A stretch of DNA of 64,000 nt, taken from assembly GCA_013298545.1 (NCBI GenBank), contig JAAFIA010000006.1, positions 1-64,000 of the forward strand, written 5' to 3'. Positions 1 to 7,353 of this stretch are shown here, one piece after another. This DNA comes from Bacteroidota bacterium (GTDB lineage: Bacteria; Bacteroidota; Bacteroidia; Palsa-965). The number at the start of each line of letters is the position of its first letter. The first letter of the stretch is position 1. The translations under genes and the position numbers were made by a program. Below the pieces are notes generated by a model. The model was not told where the DNA came from and ran no database searches. It worked only from the letters and a program-made list of their open reading frames with translations.

Positions 1-16
1 TTCATCAGTAGATTTC

Positions 17-56
17 CTTGCTCCGTTCGTGTTTTATGAAACGAGGAGTAGAAGGC
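17..56. repeat. Imperfect inverted repeat upstream of the first gene
   Basis: Two arms, ccttgctccgttcgt and a loosely complementary aaacgaggagtagaagg, surround a short A/T loop. The rest of 1-246 shows no reading frame I trust. The element resembles short palindromic intergenic repeats common in Bacteroidota, but that is inference and pairing is imperfect. Confidence 0.3.
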
Positions 57-246
57 CGATGACAAAAATGTATTTTTAACTTAACGCGCATGCGATGCTT
101 CGGGACAAATTTTAAACAGGCTCTAAAGGATTTGATAAGTGGGGGAAATGGGTGTGATTTGGGGTGATATTTGTTTTATAACTACAGAAAAATATACTAT
201 TCTAAACTACCTTGCACCACAAATAAACCATTTTAATTGATTCGTC

Positions 247-714
247 ATGCACGCAAACGCGCAACTCATTACCGATTTTTACACGGCTTTTCAACGCAAA
301 GAAATTGCGTTTATGCAACAAGCGTACGCCGACCATGCAACTTTCAGCGATCCCGTATTTCAAAACTTGAATGCCCAAGAAGTACGCGCCATGTGGGAAA
401 TGCTTATCAGCTCTGGCAAAGACTTGGTGCTTGAATTTAAAGATATTAAAGCCGATGAAAAAATTGGTGAAGCCACTTGGATTGCAACGTACTCTTTTTC
501 AAAAACGGGGCGGCGCGTAACCAATCACATTCATGCAACATTTGCATTTGAAAATGGAAAAATTGTAAAACACATCGACCATTTCGATTTTTACCGATGG
601 AGCAAACAAGCCTTGGGTATTTCAGGATTGCTCTTGGGCTGGACAGGCTTTCTCCGCACGAAAGTACAAACAACAGCACGCGCAGGTTTGACGGAGTTCA
701 TGAAAGCTCGCTAG
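247..714 (+). CDS. SnoaL-like / nuclear transport factor 2-fold protein
   Basis: This 155-residue protein has the NTF2/SnoaL-like cone fold pattern: an N-terminal helix pair (HANAQLITDFYTAFQRKE), a YADHATFSDPVF strand typical of this family, then long strands ending in HIDHFDFYRW. Proteins of this fold act as small-molecule isomerases, hydrolases or pocket-binding proteins, and the substrate cannot be read from sequence. The C-terminal 35 residues (LGISGLLLGWTGFL, then a basic tail) are longer and more hydrophobic than a minimal SnoaL domain. The start at 247 is the only ATG that keeps the whole domain. It stands alone, with a decayed gene start behind it and a convergent peptidase after that. 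No signal peptide is visible, so it is probably cytoplasmic. Confidence 0.75.
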   Translation: MHANAQLITDFYTAFQRKEIAFMQQAYADHATFSDPVFQNLNAQEVRAMWEMLISSGKDLVLEFKDIKADEKIGEATWIATYSFSKTGRRVTNHIHATFAFENGKIVKHIDHFDFYRWSKQALGISGLLLGWTGFLRTKVQTTARAGLTEFMKAR

Positions 715-753
715 AAAATCACACCTTTGCGCCATTCTAAAAAACTAAAAAAC

Positions 754-806
754 ATGGAAGTTCGCGACAGCAACGGCACACTTTTAAACGACGGCGATAC
801 GAGAAG
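754..806 (+). pseudogene. phnA-like gene start, truncated by a heptanucleotide array
   Basis: The frame from ATG 754 begins MEVRDSNGTLLNDGDT, which closely matches the start of short PhnA-domain (YjdM/alkylphosphonate-utilization) proteins, typically MEVKDSNG..L.DGDSV followed by IKDLKVKG. After about 16 residues the match stops and the frame runs into the TTCCARR heptamer array at 807. The rest of a PhnA domain (IKDLKVKG, LKRGT, KNIRL) is absent from the following sequence. The frame stays open through the array to 1158, but that part is low-complexity repeat translation. An A-rich leader (ctaaaaaactaaaaaac) and a CACCTTTGCGCC stretch upstream look like an original promoter and leader. I read this as a decayed gene whose 3' part was replaced. 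Family recall is from memory. Confidence 0.6.
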
Positions 807-1044
807 TTTCAAATTCCAGATTTCAAGTTCCAGATTCCAAGTTCCAAATTTCAAATTCCAGATTCCAAGTTCCAGATTTCAAGTTCCAGATTCCAAGTTC
901 CAGATTTCAAGTTCCAGATTCCAAGTTCCAGATTTCAAGTTCCAGATTCCAAGTTCCAAATTTCAAATTCCAGATTCCAGATTCCAAGTTCCAGATTCCA
1001 AATTTCAAGTTCCAAGTTCCAAATTCCAAGTTCCAAGTTCCAAA
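807..1044. repeat. Heptanucleotide tandem array, 34 units of TTCCARR
   Basis: Units such as ttccaag, ttccaga, ttccaaa and tttcaaa repeat every 7 bases from 807 to 1044 with no phase slip that I can find (238 = 34 x 7). Translation in any frame gives FQVPSSK-type peptides, so the 143-residue ORF over it is not evidence of a gene. It lies between the convergent SnoaL-like/phnA remnant and the M13 peptidase gene. Confidence 0.9.
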
Positions 1045-1077
1045 CTAATTTCTTTGGGAGTTGGAACTTGGAGCTTG
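1027..1077. terminator. Hairpin formed by the array end and two inverted heptamers
   Basis: The last forward units (caagttccaagttccaa, 1027-1043) can pair with ttggaacttggagcttg (1061-1077), giving a 17-bp stem with one G-T wobble and a 17-base loop. There is no T tract, so intrinsic terminator activity is uncertain. It sits just past the stop codon of the convergent peptidase gene and may protect or end that transcript. Confidence 0.5.
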
Positions 1078-1085
1078 CCCTGTCA

Positions 1086-3131
1086 TTACCAAATGTTCAC
1101 GCGCAAACTATCTGCGCGCCACATCGCATCGCCTTCTTTCACACTAAATGCCGCATAAAATTCAGGGATGTTGGCAAACGGTCCATTCACGCGCCATTTC
1201 GCAGGAGAATGCACATCTGACAATAAACGTTCGCTTAATTGCTTTTCTTTTTGATGGCCCAACCAACCCAAGGCGTACCCCATAAAGTAACGCTGCATAG
1301 GTGTATAACCACCAATTTTCTCATTTTTCTTGTATTGTTCTGTTTGCTTAAACGCATCGATTCCCAATAAAATTCCGCCATAATCCGCAATGTTTTCGCC
1401 GAGTGTAGCCTTACCGTTGATGAACATACCTTTGATCGGTTCGTAAGCGTTAAACTGATCAACCATCACTTGTGCGCGCGTCATGAATTTATTTTCGTCT
1501 TCGATCGTCCACCAACTTTGCAAATTTCCGGCAGCGTCAAATTGGCGGCCTTCATCGTCGAAGCCATGCGTAATTTCATGACCAATGGTTGACGCGGCAG
1601 CATAACCATAAACCATCGCATCATCCGCCAACGAATCGGGAACACCCGGAATGGTGAAAATGGCTGCGGGCAATACAATTTCATTGTTTGATGGATTGTA
1701 ATACGCATTGTACGTTTGCGGTGTCATGTCCCACTCCGTTCGATCAACTGGTTTTCCGTATTTCGCAAGTTGATCGGCAAAACTCCAACGGTTAGCATTC
1801 ATCATATTTTCGCAGAACGAATTGGTTGTAATTTTCAATGCCGAATAATCTTTCCATTTATCGGGATAACCTACTTTTTTACTCATGCGCGCCAATTTAT
1901 CGAGCGCTTTTTGTTTGGTGCTATCGCCCATCCACGCAAGTGTTTTGATGCGAGCCGCATACGCATTGCGAATGGCTTCAACCATATTGGTGTAACGGGC
2001 TTTAGCCGTTTCGTTGAAATATTCTTTCACAAATAATTTTCCAAGCACAAAACCCATTGCATCTTCTTCGGCATTCAAGACGCGCTTCCAACGTGGGCGC
2101 GGTTGTTCAATTCCACGCAATTTACGGCGGTAGAAATCAAAGTTCTCATTAAAAATTGGTGCTGAGAGGTATTCTGAAAATGACGACACCAGGTGAAAAC
2201 GCATGTAGTGTTTCAACGTATTAATGTCTGTCGTCTTCAATAAATTTTCAAGCGCTTTGAAAAACTCGGGTTGCCCCACAACAATTGAATCAACTTTGGT
2301 CATGCCAAAACTGGTAAACATCCAAGCCCAATCGATCGAAGGTGTTAAGTTTTTGGTAACATCAGCCGTTGTCATTTTATTGTAATTGGCTTCAGGATCG
2401 CGGAGTTCTTCTAATTTACGAGATGATTTGGCGAGGGCTGTTTCAAATTTCAAAATGTCTTCGCCAGCTTTTTTTGCTTCATTGCTTTCAACACCCGCAA
2501 GCACCAACATACGCGAAATATGTCCGGGATATTCTTCGCGTGCTTTCTTCGGATTTTCATCGTTGCTAAAATAGTAATCGCGATTAGGAAGTCCGAGACC
2601 GCCTTGCCAGAGCTGTGCCGAAATGAGTCCGCTATTTTTAGCATCTTGGCCTACACCAAAATAATAAAACATGCCCATTTGCAGCGATTCAAAACTAGCA
2701 TTGACCGCAACGAGTCCTTTCACGTCGGTAATGCCATTGATGCGATCGAGTTCTTTTTGAAGTGGTGCAATACCCAATTGATCTGCTTTGGCCGAATCCA
2801 TCGCTGCGATCCAGAAATCGCCAATTTTTTGGGTTTCGGTTCCTTCGGCTGCTTTTGCAGCAGCAGCATCTTCATTGATTTTACGAATTTTCTGTTTGAT
2901 CTCATCATCCACCAAATTGCCGATGCCCCAACCACTTTCAGAGCCTGGAATCGGATTGCGCTTAATCCATCCGCCATTGGCAAACTGGAAAAAATCTTGT
3001 GCGGGACTTACCGACGAATCGACGTTGGATGCGAGAAAATCGGGGCGGGCGGGTTCGTTTGTTGTTTTATCGTTTGAACAAGCCCAAACAGTTGCTGCAA
3101 CGAATGCGGCAGGAATCAGAATTTTTTTCAT
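1086..3131 (-). CDS. M13 family zinc metallopeptidase (neprilysin/PepO-like), lipoprotein
   Basis: This 681-residue protein has full M13 length. It hydrolyses small peptides and probably acts outside the inner membrane, because the N-terminus is a lipoprotein signal (MKKILIPAAFVAATVWAC, Cys as the lipid-modified residue). The large N-terminal peptidase_M13_N domain starts with DFFQFANGGWIKRNPIP. The catalytic domain carries the zinc motif HEITH at residues 518-522 inside VYGYAAASTIGHEITHGFDD, and the third ligand in GENIADYGG (Glu579, with Asp583). The C-terminus RVNGPFANIPEFYAAFSVKEGD matches the usual NPGPLRNxPEFYxAFxVKxGD ending, and it closes in W like the family. Monocistronic; convergent with the upstream genes, ending at the array hairpin. 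The ATG at 3131 gives the complete signal. Confidence 0.95.
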   Translation of the reverse strand: MKKILIPAAFVAATVWACSNDKTTNEPARPDFLASNVDSSVSPAQDFFQFANGGWIKRNPIPGSESGWGIGNLVDDEIKQKIRKINEDAAAAKAAEGTETQKIGDFWIAAMDSAKADQLGIAPLQKELDRINGITDVKGLVAVNASFESLQMGMFYYFGVGQDAKNSGLISAQLWQGGLGLPNRDYYFSNDENPKKAREEYPGHISRMLVLAGVESNEAKKAGEDILKFETALAKSSRKLEELRDPEANYNKMTTADVTKNLTPSIDWAWMFTSFGMTKVDSIVVGQPEFFKALENLLKTTDINTLKHYMRFHLVSSFSEYLSAPIFNENFDFYRRKLRGIEQPRPRWKRVLNAEEDAMGFVLGKLFVKEYFNETAKARYTNMVEAIRNAYAARIKTLAWMGDSTKQKALDKLARMSKKVGYPDKWKDYSALKITTNSFCENMMNANRWSFADQLAKYGKPVDRTEWDMTPQTYNAYYNPSNNEIVLPAAIFTIPGVPDSLADDAMVYGYAAASTIGHEITHGFDDEGRQFDAAGNLQSWWTIEDENKFMTRAQVMVDQFNAYEPIKGMFINGKATLGENIADYGGILLGIDAFKQTEQYKKNEKIGGYTPMQRYFMGYALGWLGHQKEKQLSERLLSDVHSPAKWRVNGPFANIPEFYAAFSVKEGDAMWRADSLRVNIW

Positions 3132-3246
3132 AGGTATCGCTTAAAGCAGCCGAAAGATACAGCGAAACCCGATGAAAACAGCAATTTTTATCAGCCAAAA
3201 ATAACCGTCTAAACACACGTACTACCTTCTACCCCAAACCGAACAA

Positions 3247-3288
3247 AACAAAAAAAGCGACCATTTCCTTCGCAGCGGAAATGGTCGC
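3247..3288 (-). terminator. Rho-independent terminator after the plug-domain gene
   Basis: Perfect 12-bp stem gcgaccatttcc (3257-3268) / ggaaatggtcgc (3277-3288) with an 8-base loop, followed on the minus strand by a T run (A run 3250-3256 on the plus strand). Confidence 0.9.
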
Positions 3289-3311
3289 GGGGTTGACGAA
3301 ACCGGAAGCAA

Positions 3312-4178
3312 TCAGTTTCCGTCGCCGTCTGTTGAAGCGGGCTGCTGTTGCGGGGCAGGCTCTTGCTTGGCACCATCTTCAATCACTTCGTCTTTATTCT
3401 CAATGCGTTTTCCTTCTTCGGCATCTTTCGCTTTTTTCTCTGCTGCTGCTTTTTCCGCAGCTGCTTCGTACATGGTTTGTTTTTGGGTTTGTCCGGTGTA
3501 AAAGCTTTTCGTAGTAATGATGATAATACCACCAGAAACATCGCCGTAAGAAGCTGGAATACCGCCAGACAAAATGCTCACCCGATCAATCGCCATGCCT
3601 GTTACATTCAAATTTCCGTAGAGTGCTTCGCCATCGACAAAAATTTTAGATGCCCCTTCGCGTGAGCCACGCATAACGAGTTGTCCGCCTTTGCCTTCGC
3701 TCACTTGTGAGTTGAAACCCGTAACCATACCCACAACATCGCCTTTAGCAGTAGCTACATTTTTAATGAGTTGCGGGTCGATGTTTTGAATGGTAGAGAA
3801 GTTTTTATCTACTGGTGAACGGTCGGCTTCAATCACAACAACATCGGAATCAGATGCCGCAACAATCATATCAAAATTGGCATACGCGGTTTGAGCCGCA
3901 TTAACTACGATATTTTTTTTGGTGTAGGCTTTGTAACCGATGTAACGCGCTTCTACGTCGTAATTTCCGGCAGGAAGACTACGGAAGTAAAAATTGCCGT
4001 CGAGGTTGGTAGCGCCGCCAGTAGTTGGTCCACCAGCGATGATGCGCACAATAGCGCCTGGAATGGGTTGTTTCTTTTCGTCGAGTACAGTAACTTTTAA
4101 ATCGCCGTTTGATTGGGCAAAACTTTGAAATCCGCAAAGGATAGCAGTAAGTGCGAAGAGGTTGCGTAAGGTTTTCAT
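3312..4178 (-). CDS. Plug-only TonB-family protein with CarboxypepD_reg domain, no barrel
   Basis: The order is signal peptide (to FAQS, about residue 22), a carboxypeptidase-regulatory-like Ig domain (about 26-110; VLDEKKQPIPGAIVRI, TNLDGNFYFRSLPAGNYDV), then a TonB plug domain (about 130-230) with VMRGSREGASKIFVDGE and ILSGGIPASYGDVSGG. SusC/TonB receptors continue from here into a beta-barrel of more than 500 residues. This one instead ends after 288 residues in a charged Ala/Glu/Lys-rich tail (AAAEKAAAEKKAKDAEEGK, then QEPAPQQQPASTDGDGN). The frame is intact and has a clean stop and a strong terminator, so this looks like a real short gene and not a broken receptor. It is probably periplasmic. 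Function unknown; it could bind TonB-linked partners or a separate barrel. Confidence 0.85.
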   Translation of the reverse strand: MKTLRNLFALTAILCGFQSFAQSNGDLKVTVLDEKKQPIPGAIVRIIAGGPTTGGATNLDGNFYFRSLPAGNYDVEARYIGYKAYTKKNIVVNAAQTAYANFDMIVAASDSDVVVIEADRSPVDKNFSTIQNIDPQLIKNVATAKGDVVGMVTGFNSQVSEGKGGQLVMRGSREGASKIFVDGEALYGNLNVTGMAIDRVSILSGGIPASYGDVSGGIIIITTKSFYTGQTQKQTMYEAAAEKAAAEKKAKDAEEGKRIENKDEVIEDGAKQEPAPQQQPASTDGDGN

Positions 4179-4333
4179 AACTTATGTTTATTGAAGGTTA
4201 GTAATCTGCTTCTGTTGTGGATAAAACGCATGGCGCTGGGGGATTCCACACGGAAATGTATTTTTTCTCAAAAGCGGTTGATTTGGGGGGCGGGGTGGTT
4301 GATTTGCGTTGATAAGTGGCTTTTAAAATCAAG

Positions 4334-4508
4334 TTCCAGTTTCCAAGTTCCAGTTTCCAAGTTCCAAGTTCCAGTTTCCAAGTTCCAAGTTCCAGTTTCC
4401 AAGTTGCAGTTTCCAAGTTGCAGTTTCCAAGTTCCAAGATCCAGTTTCCAAGTTGCAAGTTCCAGTTTCCACGTTCCAGTTTCCACGTTTCATGCTCCAG
4501 TTTCTAAA
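4334..4508. repeat. Second heptanucleotide array, 25 units of TTCCARK
   Basis: Units ttccagt, ttccaag and ttgcagt, with later drifted forms (ttccacg, tttcatg, ctccagt), keep a 7-base phase from 4334 to 4508. It lies between the divergent plug-only gene and prfB. The rest of the 4179-4615 gap holds no gene I can support. ORFs listed on both strands here are repeat translations. Confidence 0.88.
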
Positions 4509-4565
4509 TCCTCAAAAGCATGATGCTGTTGTTTCTTAAGAGTGGGAATAGCGATCTTTTATTTT

Positions 4566-4593
4566 TGGAATTTGGAGTTTGGAAACTGGAAAC
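4566..4593. repeat. Four inverted heptamers beyond array 2
   Basis: tggaatt, tggagtt, tggaaac, tggaaac are reverse complements of the array unit. They sit 57 bases past the array end, so they can pair with array units. The first array has the same arrangement (two inverted heptamers). Confidence 0.75.
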
Positions 4594-4610
4594 TTTTCTG
4601 TGTACTTTTG
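4578..4610 (+). promoter_or_regulatory. Promoter of prfB, Bacteroidota type
   Basis: TACTTTTG (4603-4610) matches the TAnnTTTG -7 element. A TTTG (4578-4581) lies 21 bases upstream at the -33 position, inside the inverted heptamers. The start codon is only 5 bases after the -7 element, so the mRNA should be nearly leaderless. Confidence 0.6.
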
Positions 4611-4615
4611 CGCCC

Positions 4616-5732
4616 ATGATTACAATAGACCACATCAAGGAATTAGTGGATCGCAAGGATGCGTTGAGGAGGCATCTTTGACGTTGACGGGAAACTGAAA
4701 CGCATTGCCGAAGAAGAGGCAAAATCGCAAGCGCCCGGATTCTGGGACGATCCGAAAGCAGCCGAAGTGTTGCTGAAAGAAATCAAAAAGAAAAAAAACT
4801 GGACAGATGCCTTTGCTTCGCTTGAAGCAAGTGTTGATGACCTGCATGTGATTTACGAATTTTTCAAGGCTGGCGAAGCTTCTGAAGCAGATCTCGAAAC
4901 GCAATTTGCCGAATCGGTTAAGAAAATCGAGGATCTGGAGTTCCGCAACATGTTGAGCGGTAAAGAAGACCATTTGGCAGCCGTACTCACCATCAACGCT
5001 GGTGCTGGCGGCACAGAAAGTCAAGATTGGGCCGATATGATGATGCGGATGTACATCATGTGGGGCGAACAAAACGGATTTAAAGTACGCGAGGCCGATT
5101 TGCAACAGGGCGAAACCGCCGGTATTAAATCGTGCACGTTGGAATTTGAAGGCGAAAATGCGTTTGGCTATCTCAAAGGCGAGAATGGTGTTCACCGTTT
5201 AGTCCGTATTTCACCTTTCGATTCAAATGCGCGCCGCCACACTTCTTTTTCTTCAGTATATGTGTATCCGTTGATTGATGATACGATTGAGATTGAAGTC
5301 AATCCGTCGGAATGCGAATGGGAAACATTTCGTTCGGGCGGTGCAGGTGGACAAAACGTAAACAAAGTAGAAACTGCTGTTCGCTTGTACCACAAGCCTT
5401 CGGGCATTGTGATTAAAAATCAGGAATCGCGTTCGCAGCACGACAACCGTGAAAATGCGTTGCGTTTGTTGAAATCGCAATTGTATGAATTGGAAATGCG
5501 CAAACGCATGGAGTCGATGAATGCAATCAACAGCACAAAGAAAAAAATTGAGTGGGGTTCGCAAATTCGCAATTATGTTTTGCATCCGTACAAAATGGTA
5601 AAAGACTTGCGTACCGATTATGAAACGTCAAACGCGCAAGGTGTGCTCGATGGCGACTTAAATCCATTCATCAAAGCGTATTTGATGGAATATGGCGCGA
5701 GTTGGAATACCGAATTGATTGGCGATAAATAA
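4616..5732 (+). CDS. prfB: Peptide chain release factor 2, with programmed +1 frameshift
   Basis: RF2 releases peptides at UGA and UAA. The provided ORF starts late (a GTG at 4767); the true start is ATG 4616. Frame 1 encodes 21 codons ([20 protein letters not shown] plus Leu) and meets TGA at 4679. Shifting +1 at CTT-TGA-C continues as [14 protein letters not shown] and joins the long frame, for about 371 residues in total, normal for RF2. The stop-recognition tripeptide SPF is in [13 protein letters not shown], and the catalytic GGQ is at about residues 244-246 ([10 protein letters not shown]). The frameshift allows RF2 to sense its own level. A near-leaderless promoter lies upstream, and an ArsC-like gene follows 8 bases after the stop, probably in the same transcript. 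Confidence 0.97.
4667..4682 (+). promoter_or_regulatory. RF2 autoregulatory frameshift site
   Basis: The sequence aggaggcatctttgac holds a strong internal Shine-Dalgarno (AGGAGG) three bases before the CTT slippery codon and in-frame TGA, followed by C. This is the canonical layout for the +1 slip. It is notable because Bacteroidota genes themselves seldom use strong Shine-Dalgarno sites. Confidence 0.95.
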
Positions 5733-5740
5733 ACTGTGCG

Positions 5741-6103
5741 ATGACAAAGCAAAAACTTCCGGTCGTGATTTGGCACAATGCGCGCTGCTCAACTAGCCGC
5801 ACAGCCATGTGTGTGTTGGATGACCTGAAAGCGACTGCAACGGTTGTGAATTATTTAGAAGATGAAATTACGGAAGCAATGCTCGAAGATTTGTTGGCGA
5901 AGTTGGGCATTCCGGCGTTTGGTCTGGTACGAACAAAAGAACCTTTGTACAAGGAAAAATATGCGCACCGGAAATTGTCGGAGAAACAATGGATTAAAGT
6001 ATTGATTAAGCATCCGGTTTTGATTGAGCGTCCGGTGGTGGTGAAAGGGAATAAGGCGGTGATTGGGCGACCGATGGAACGGGTGGTGGAGTTATTGAAG
6101 TAA
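5741..6103 (+). CDS. ArsC/Spx-family thioredoxin-fold reductase
   Basis: This 120-residue protein has the ArsC fold: an N-terminal strand leading to HNARCSTSRTA with the active-site Cys at residue 16, then LLAKLGIPAFGLVRTKEPLYKE. It ends with the family IERPVVV....AVIGRP segment. Glutaredoxin-dependent arsenate reductases (ArsC/YffB type) use the N-terminal Cys and an Arg of the ERP loop. Here ERP is present (IERPVV), as is the Arg of VRTKEP. Assignment to arsenate reduction rather than a YffB-like housekeeping role is not possible, since no arsenic-resistance gene is nearby. It follows prfB by 8 bases, so co-transcription is likely. Start ATG 5741 is the only sensible one. Confidence 0.85.
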   Translation: MTKQKLPVVIWHNARCSTSRTAMCVLDDLKATATVVNYLEDEITEAMLEDLLAKLGIPAFGLVRTKEPLYKEKYAHRKLSEKQWIKVLIKHPVLIERPVVVKGNKAVIGRPMERVVELLK

Positions 6104-6128
6104 CTAAATAGATTCTTATCTTAGCCGT

Positions 6129-7349
6129 ATGAGTGAAAAGCAGCCTTTGTATTTGAAGCATGTTGTATTGGAGGACTATCGTTCTATCCAAAAAGTCGAT
6201 ATTGATTTTATGCCCGGATTGAATATTATCATTGGAGAAAATGGTAGTGGAAAGACTAATTTTTTGGATTTGTTGCGCTCTGCTATGTCAAATTCTTTTA
6301 CTAATGGTAAATCATTTGCAAGATGTCAATTAACGTTCAAAGGAAAAGCTGAATACACGTTTGACTCTGCACCAAATGATAATTTTGTTGCAGATTCTGA
6401 TGAAGGGCTAATGAATAATTATAAGTTGAATAGAATTATCAAAATCAAAACACCGCATAATGATGGCGGATTTGATAACGAAAGCAATATTTTCGATTTG
6501 CTTGACCATGTTTATGATCATGAAGGGAGATATTTAAAATCTGAGATCATTCGGCATGGACTTCCTATTCATTTACCAATATGGAATAATCCATTAAATG
6601 GCGAATTTCGTCTGAAGACGAGTTGGGATAAATCGCAAGTTGTGCTTCGTACTCGAAGTCTGAGTAGTGCATTTTCTTCGTCTATTCATAGTGGTGCAGA
6701 CAATAGTTCATTTATCAGAAAGCTTGCTCTAGAAATTGGGCAAAAAAGGGCTGAACCTATTGACACTACAAAAGATGTTGAAACTCATTTTCGGAAAAGT
6801 CTAAATAACATCTGTGAAATACTTCTTAATGATCTACGACTAATTACTAAAATTGAAGACATTCGATGCAGTAGCTTATTTAGTTTAGAATTTGACTCTG
6901 AACAGAAAGTTATTTCATTTAGAAACTTTTTCTGTGAGTTTAAGTTTGATGGTAAATGGCTAAATTTCGATCAACTTTCTGATGGGACGAAGCGTATTAT
7001 CTATCTAGTTTCGGAAACCATTAATTATCATGCTTTCATTTCTTCAGAAATTCTTTTTCTCGAAGAACCCGAACTCGGAATCCACCCTCATCAGTTGCAT
7101 AAATTAATGACATTTCTAAAAGAAGAGTCAGAAGACAAACAGATTATTCTCACAACGCATTCTCCGCAAGTATTGAATGTATTAGGCGTTGACGAACTTG
7201 ATCGGGTGCTTATTTGTGAATACGATGCCGAAAAAGGAACACAACTCCGCCACATGACTGATAAAGAGAAAAAAGAAGCGGCTACCTATATGGAAGAAGT
7301 TGGTTTTTTTAGTGATTATTGGTTACACGCAGACTTCAATAGAATATGA
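6129..7349 (+). CDS. AAA (SMC/OLD-like) ATPase of a two-gene, defence-like unit
   Basis: This 406-residue ATPase has an ABC/SMC-type fold. The Walker A is GENGSGKT (residues 36-43) right after the DYRSIQKVDIDFMPGLNIII strand set. A C-terminal FLEEPELGIHPHQ holds Walker B (Glu312-Glu313) with a following D-loop-like segment, and TTHSPQVL carries the sensor His344. The middle (about 100-280) is divergent. It has no TOPRIM domain of its own, unlike fused OLD nucleases; the partner gene 4 bases downstream supplies one. Base composition is clearly AT-richer than its neighbours: one sampled line (6841-6900) has 17 G+C of 60, against 33 of 60 in fumC (8161-8220). That suggests transfer. Known analogues are PARIS (AriA) and AbiL (RloA-type) ATPases; which family this belongs to needs a profile search. 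Confidence 0.8.
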   Translation: MSEKQPLYLKHVVLEDYRSIQKVDIDFMPGLNIIIGENGSGKTNFLDLLRSAMSNSFTNGKSFARCQLTFKGKAEYTFDSAPNDNFVADSDEGLMNNYKLNRIIKIKTPHNDGGFDNESNIFDLLDHVYDHEGRYLKSEIIRHGLPIHLPIWNNPLNGEFRLKTSWDKSQVVLRTRSLSSAFSSSIHSGADNSSFIRKLALEIGQKRAEPIDTTKDVETHFRKSLNNICEILLNDLRLITKIEDIRCSSLFSLEFDSEQKVISFRNFFCEFKFDGKWLNFDQLSDGTKRIIYLVSETINYHAFISSEILFLEEPELGIHPHQLHKLMTFLKEESEDKQIILTTHSPQVLNVLGVDELDRVLICEYDAEKGTQLRHMTDKEKKEAATYMEEVGFFSDYWLHADFNRI

Positions 7350-7353
7350 GCAG

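Noticed and set aside
727-1158. 143-residue ORF over the first heptamer array as a protein-coding gene
   Set aside because: All but the first 16 residues from ATG 754 are translation of a 7-base repeat that is open in several frames; only the phnA-like start is meaningful.
2520-3077. 185-residue plus-strand ORF
   Set aside because: It lies opposite the well supported M13 peptidase gene and has no recognisable domain.
807-4508. CRISPR-like arrays
   Set aside because: Units are 7 bases with no spacers; no cas gene nearby.
4191-4523. ORFs on both strands over the second array (110, 86, 72 and 63 residues)
   Set aside because: Heptamers without stop codons produce open frames on both strands; no start, leader or domain supports them.
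4635-5195. 186-residue minus-strand ORF
   Set aside because: Antisense to prfB; no domain.
7300-7353. Start of the DUF4276-like protein inside the ATPase gene
   Set aside because: ATG 7354 directly after the ATPase stop starts the first strand ([13 protein letters not shown]) correctly.
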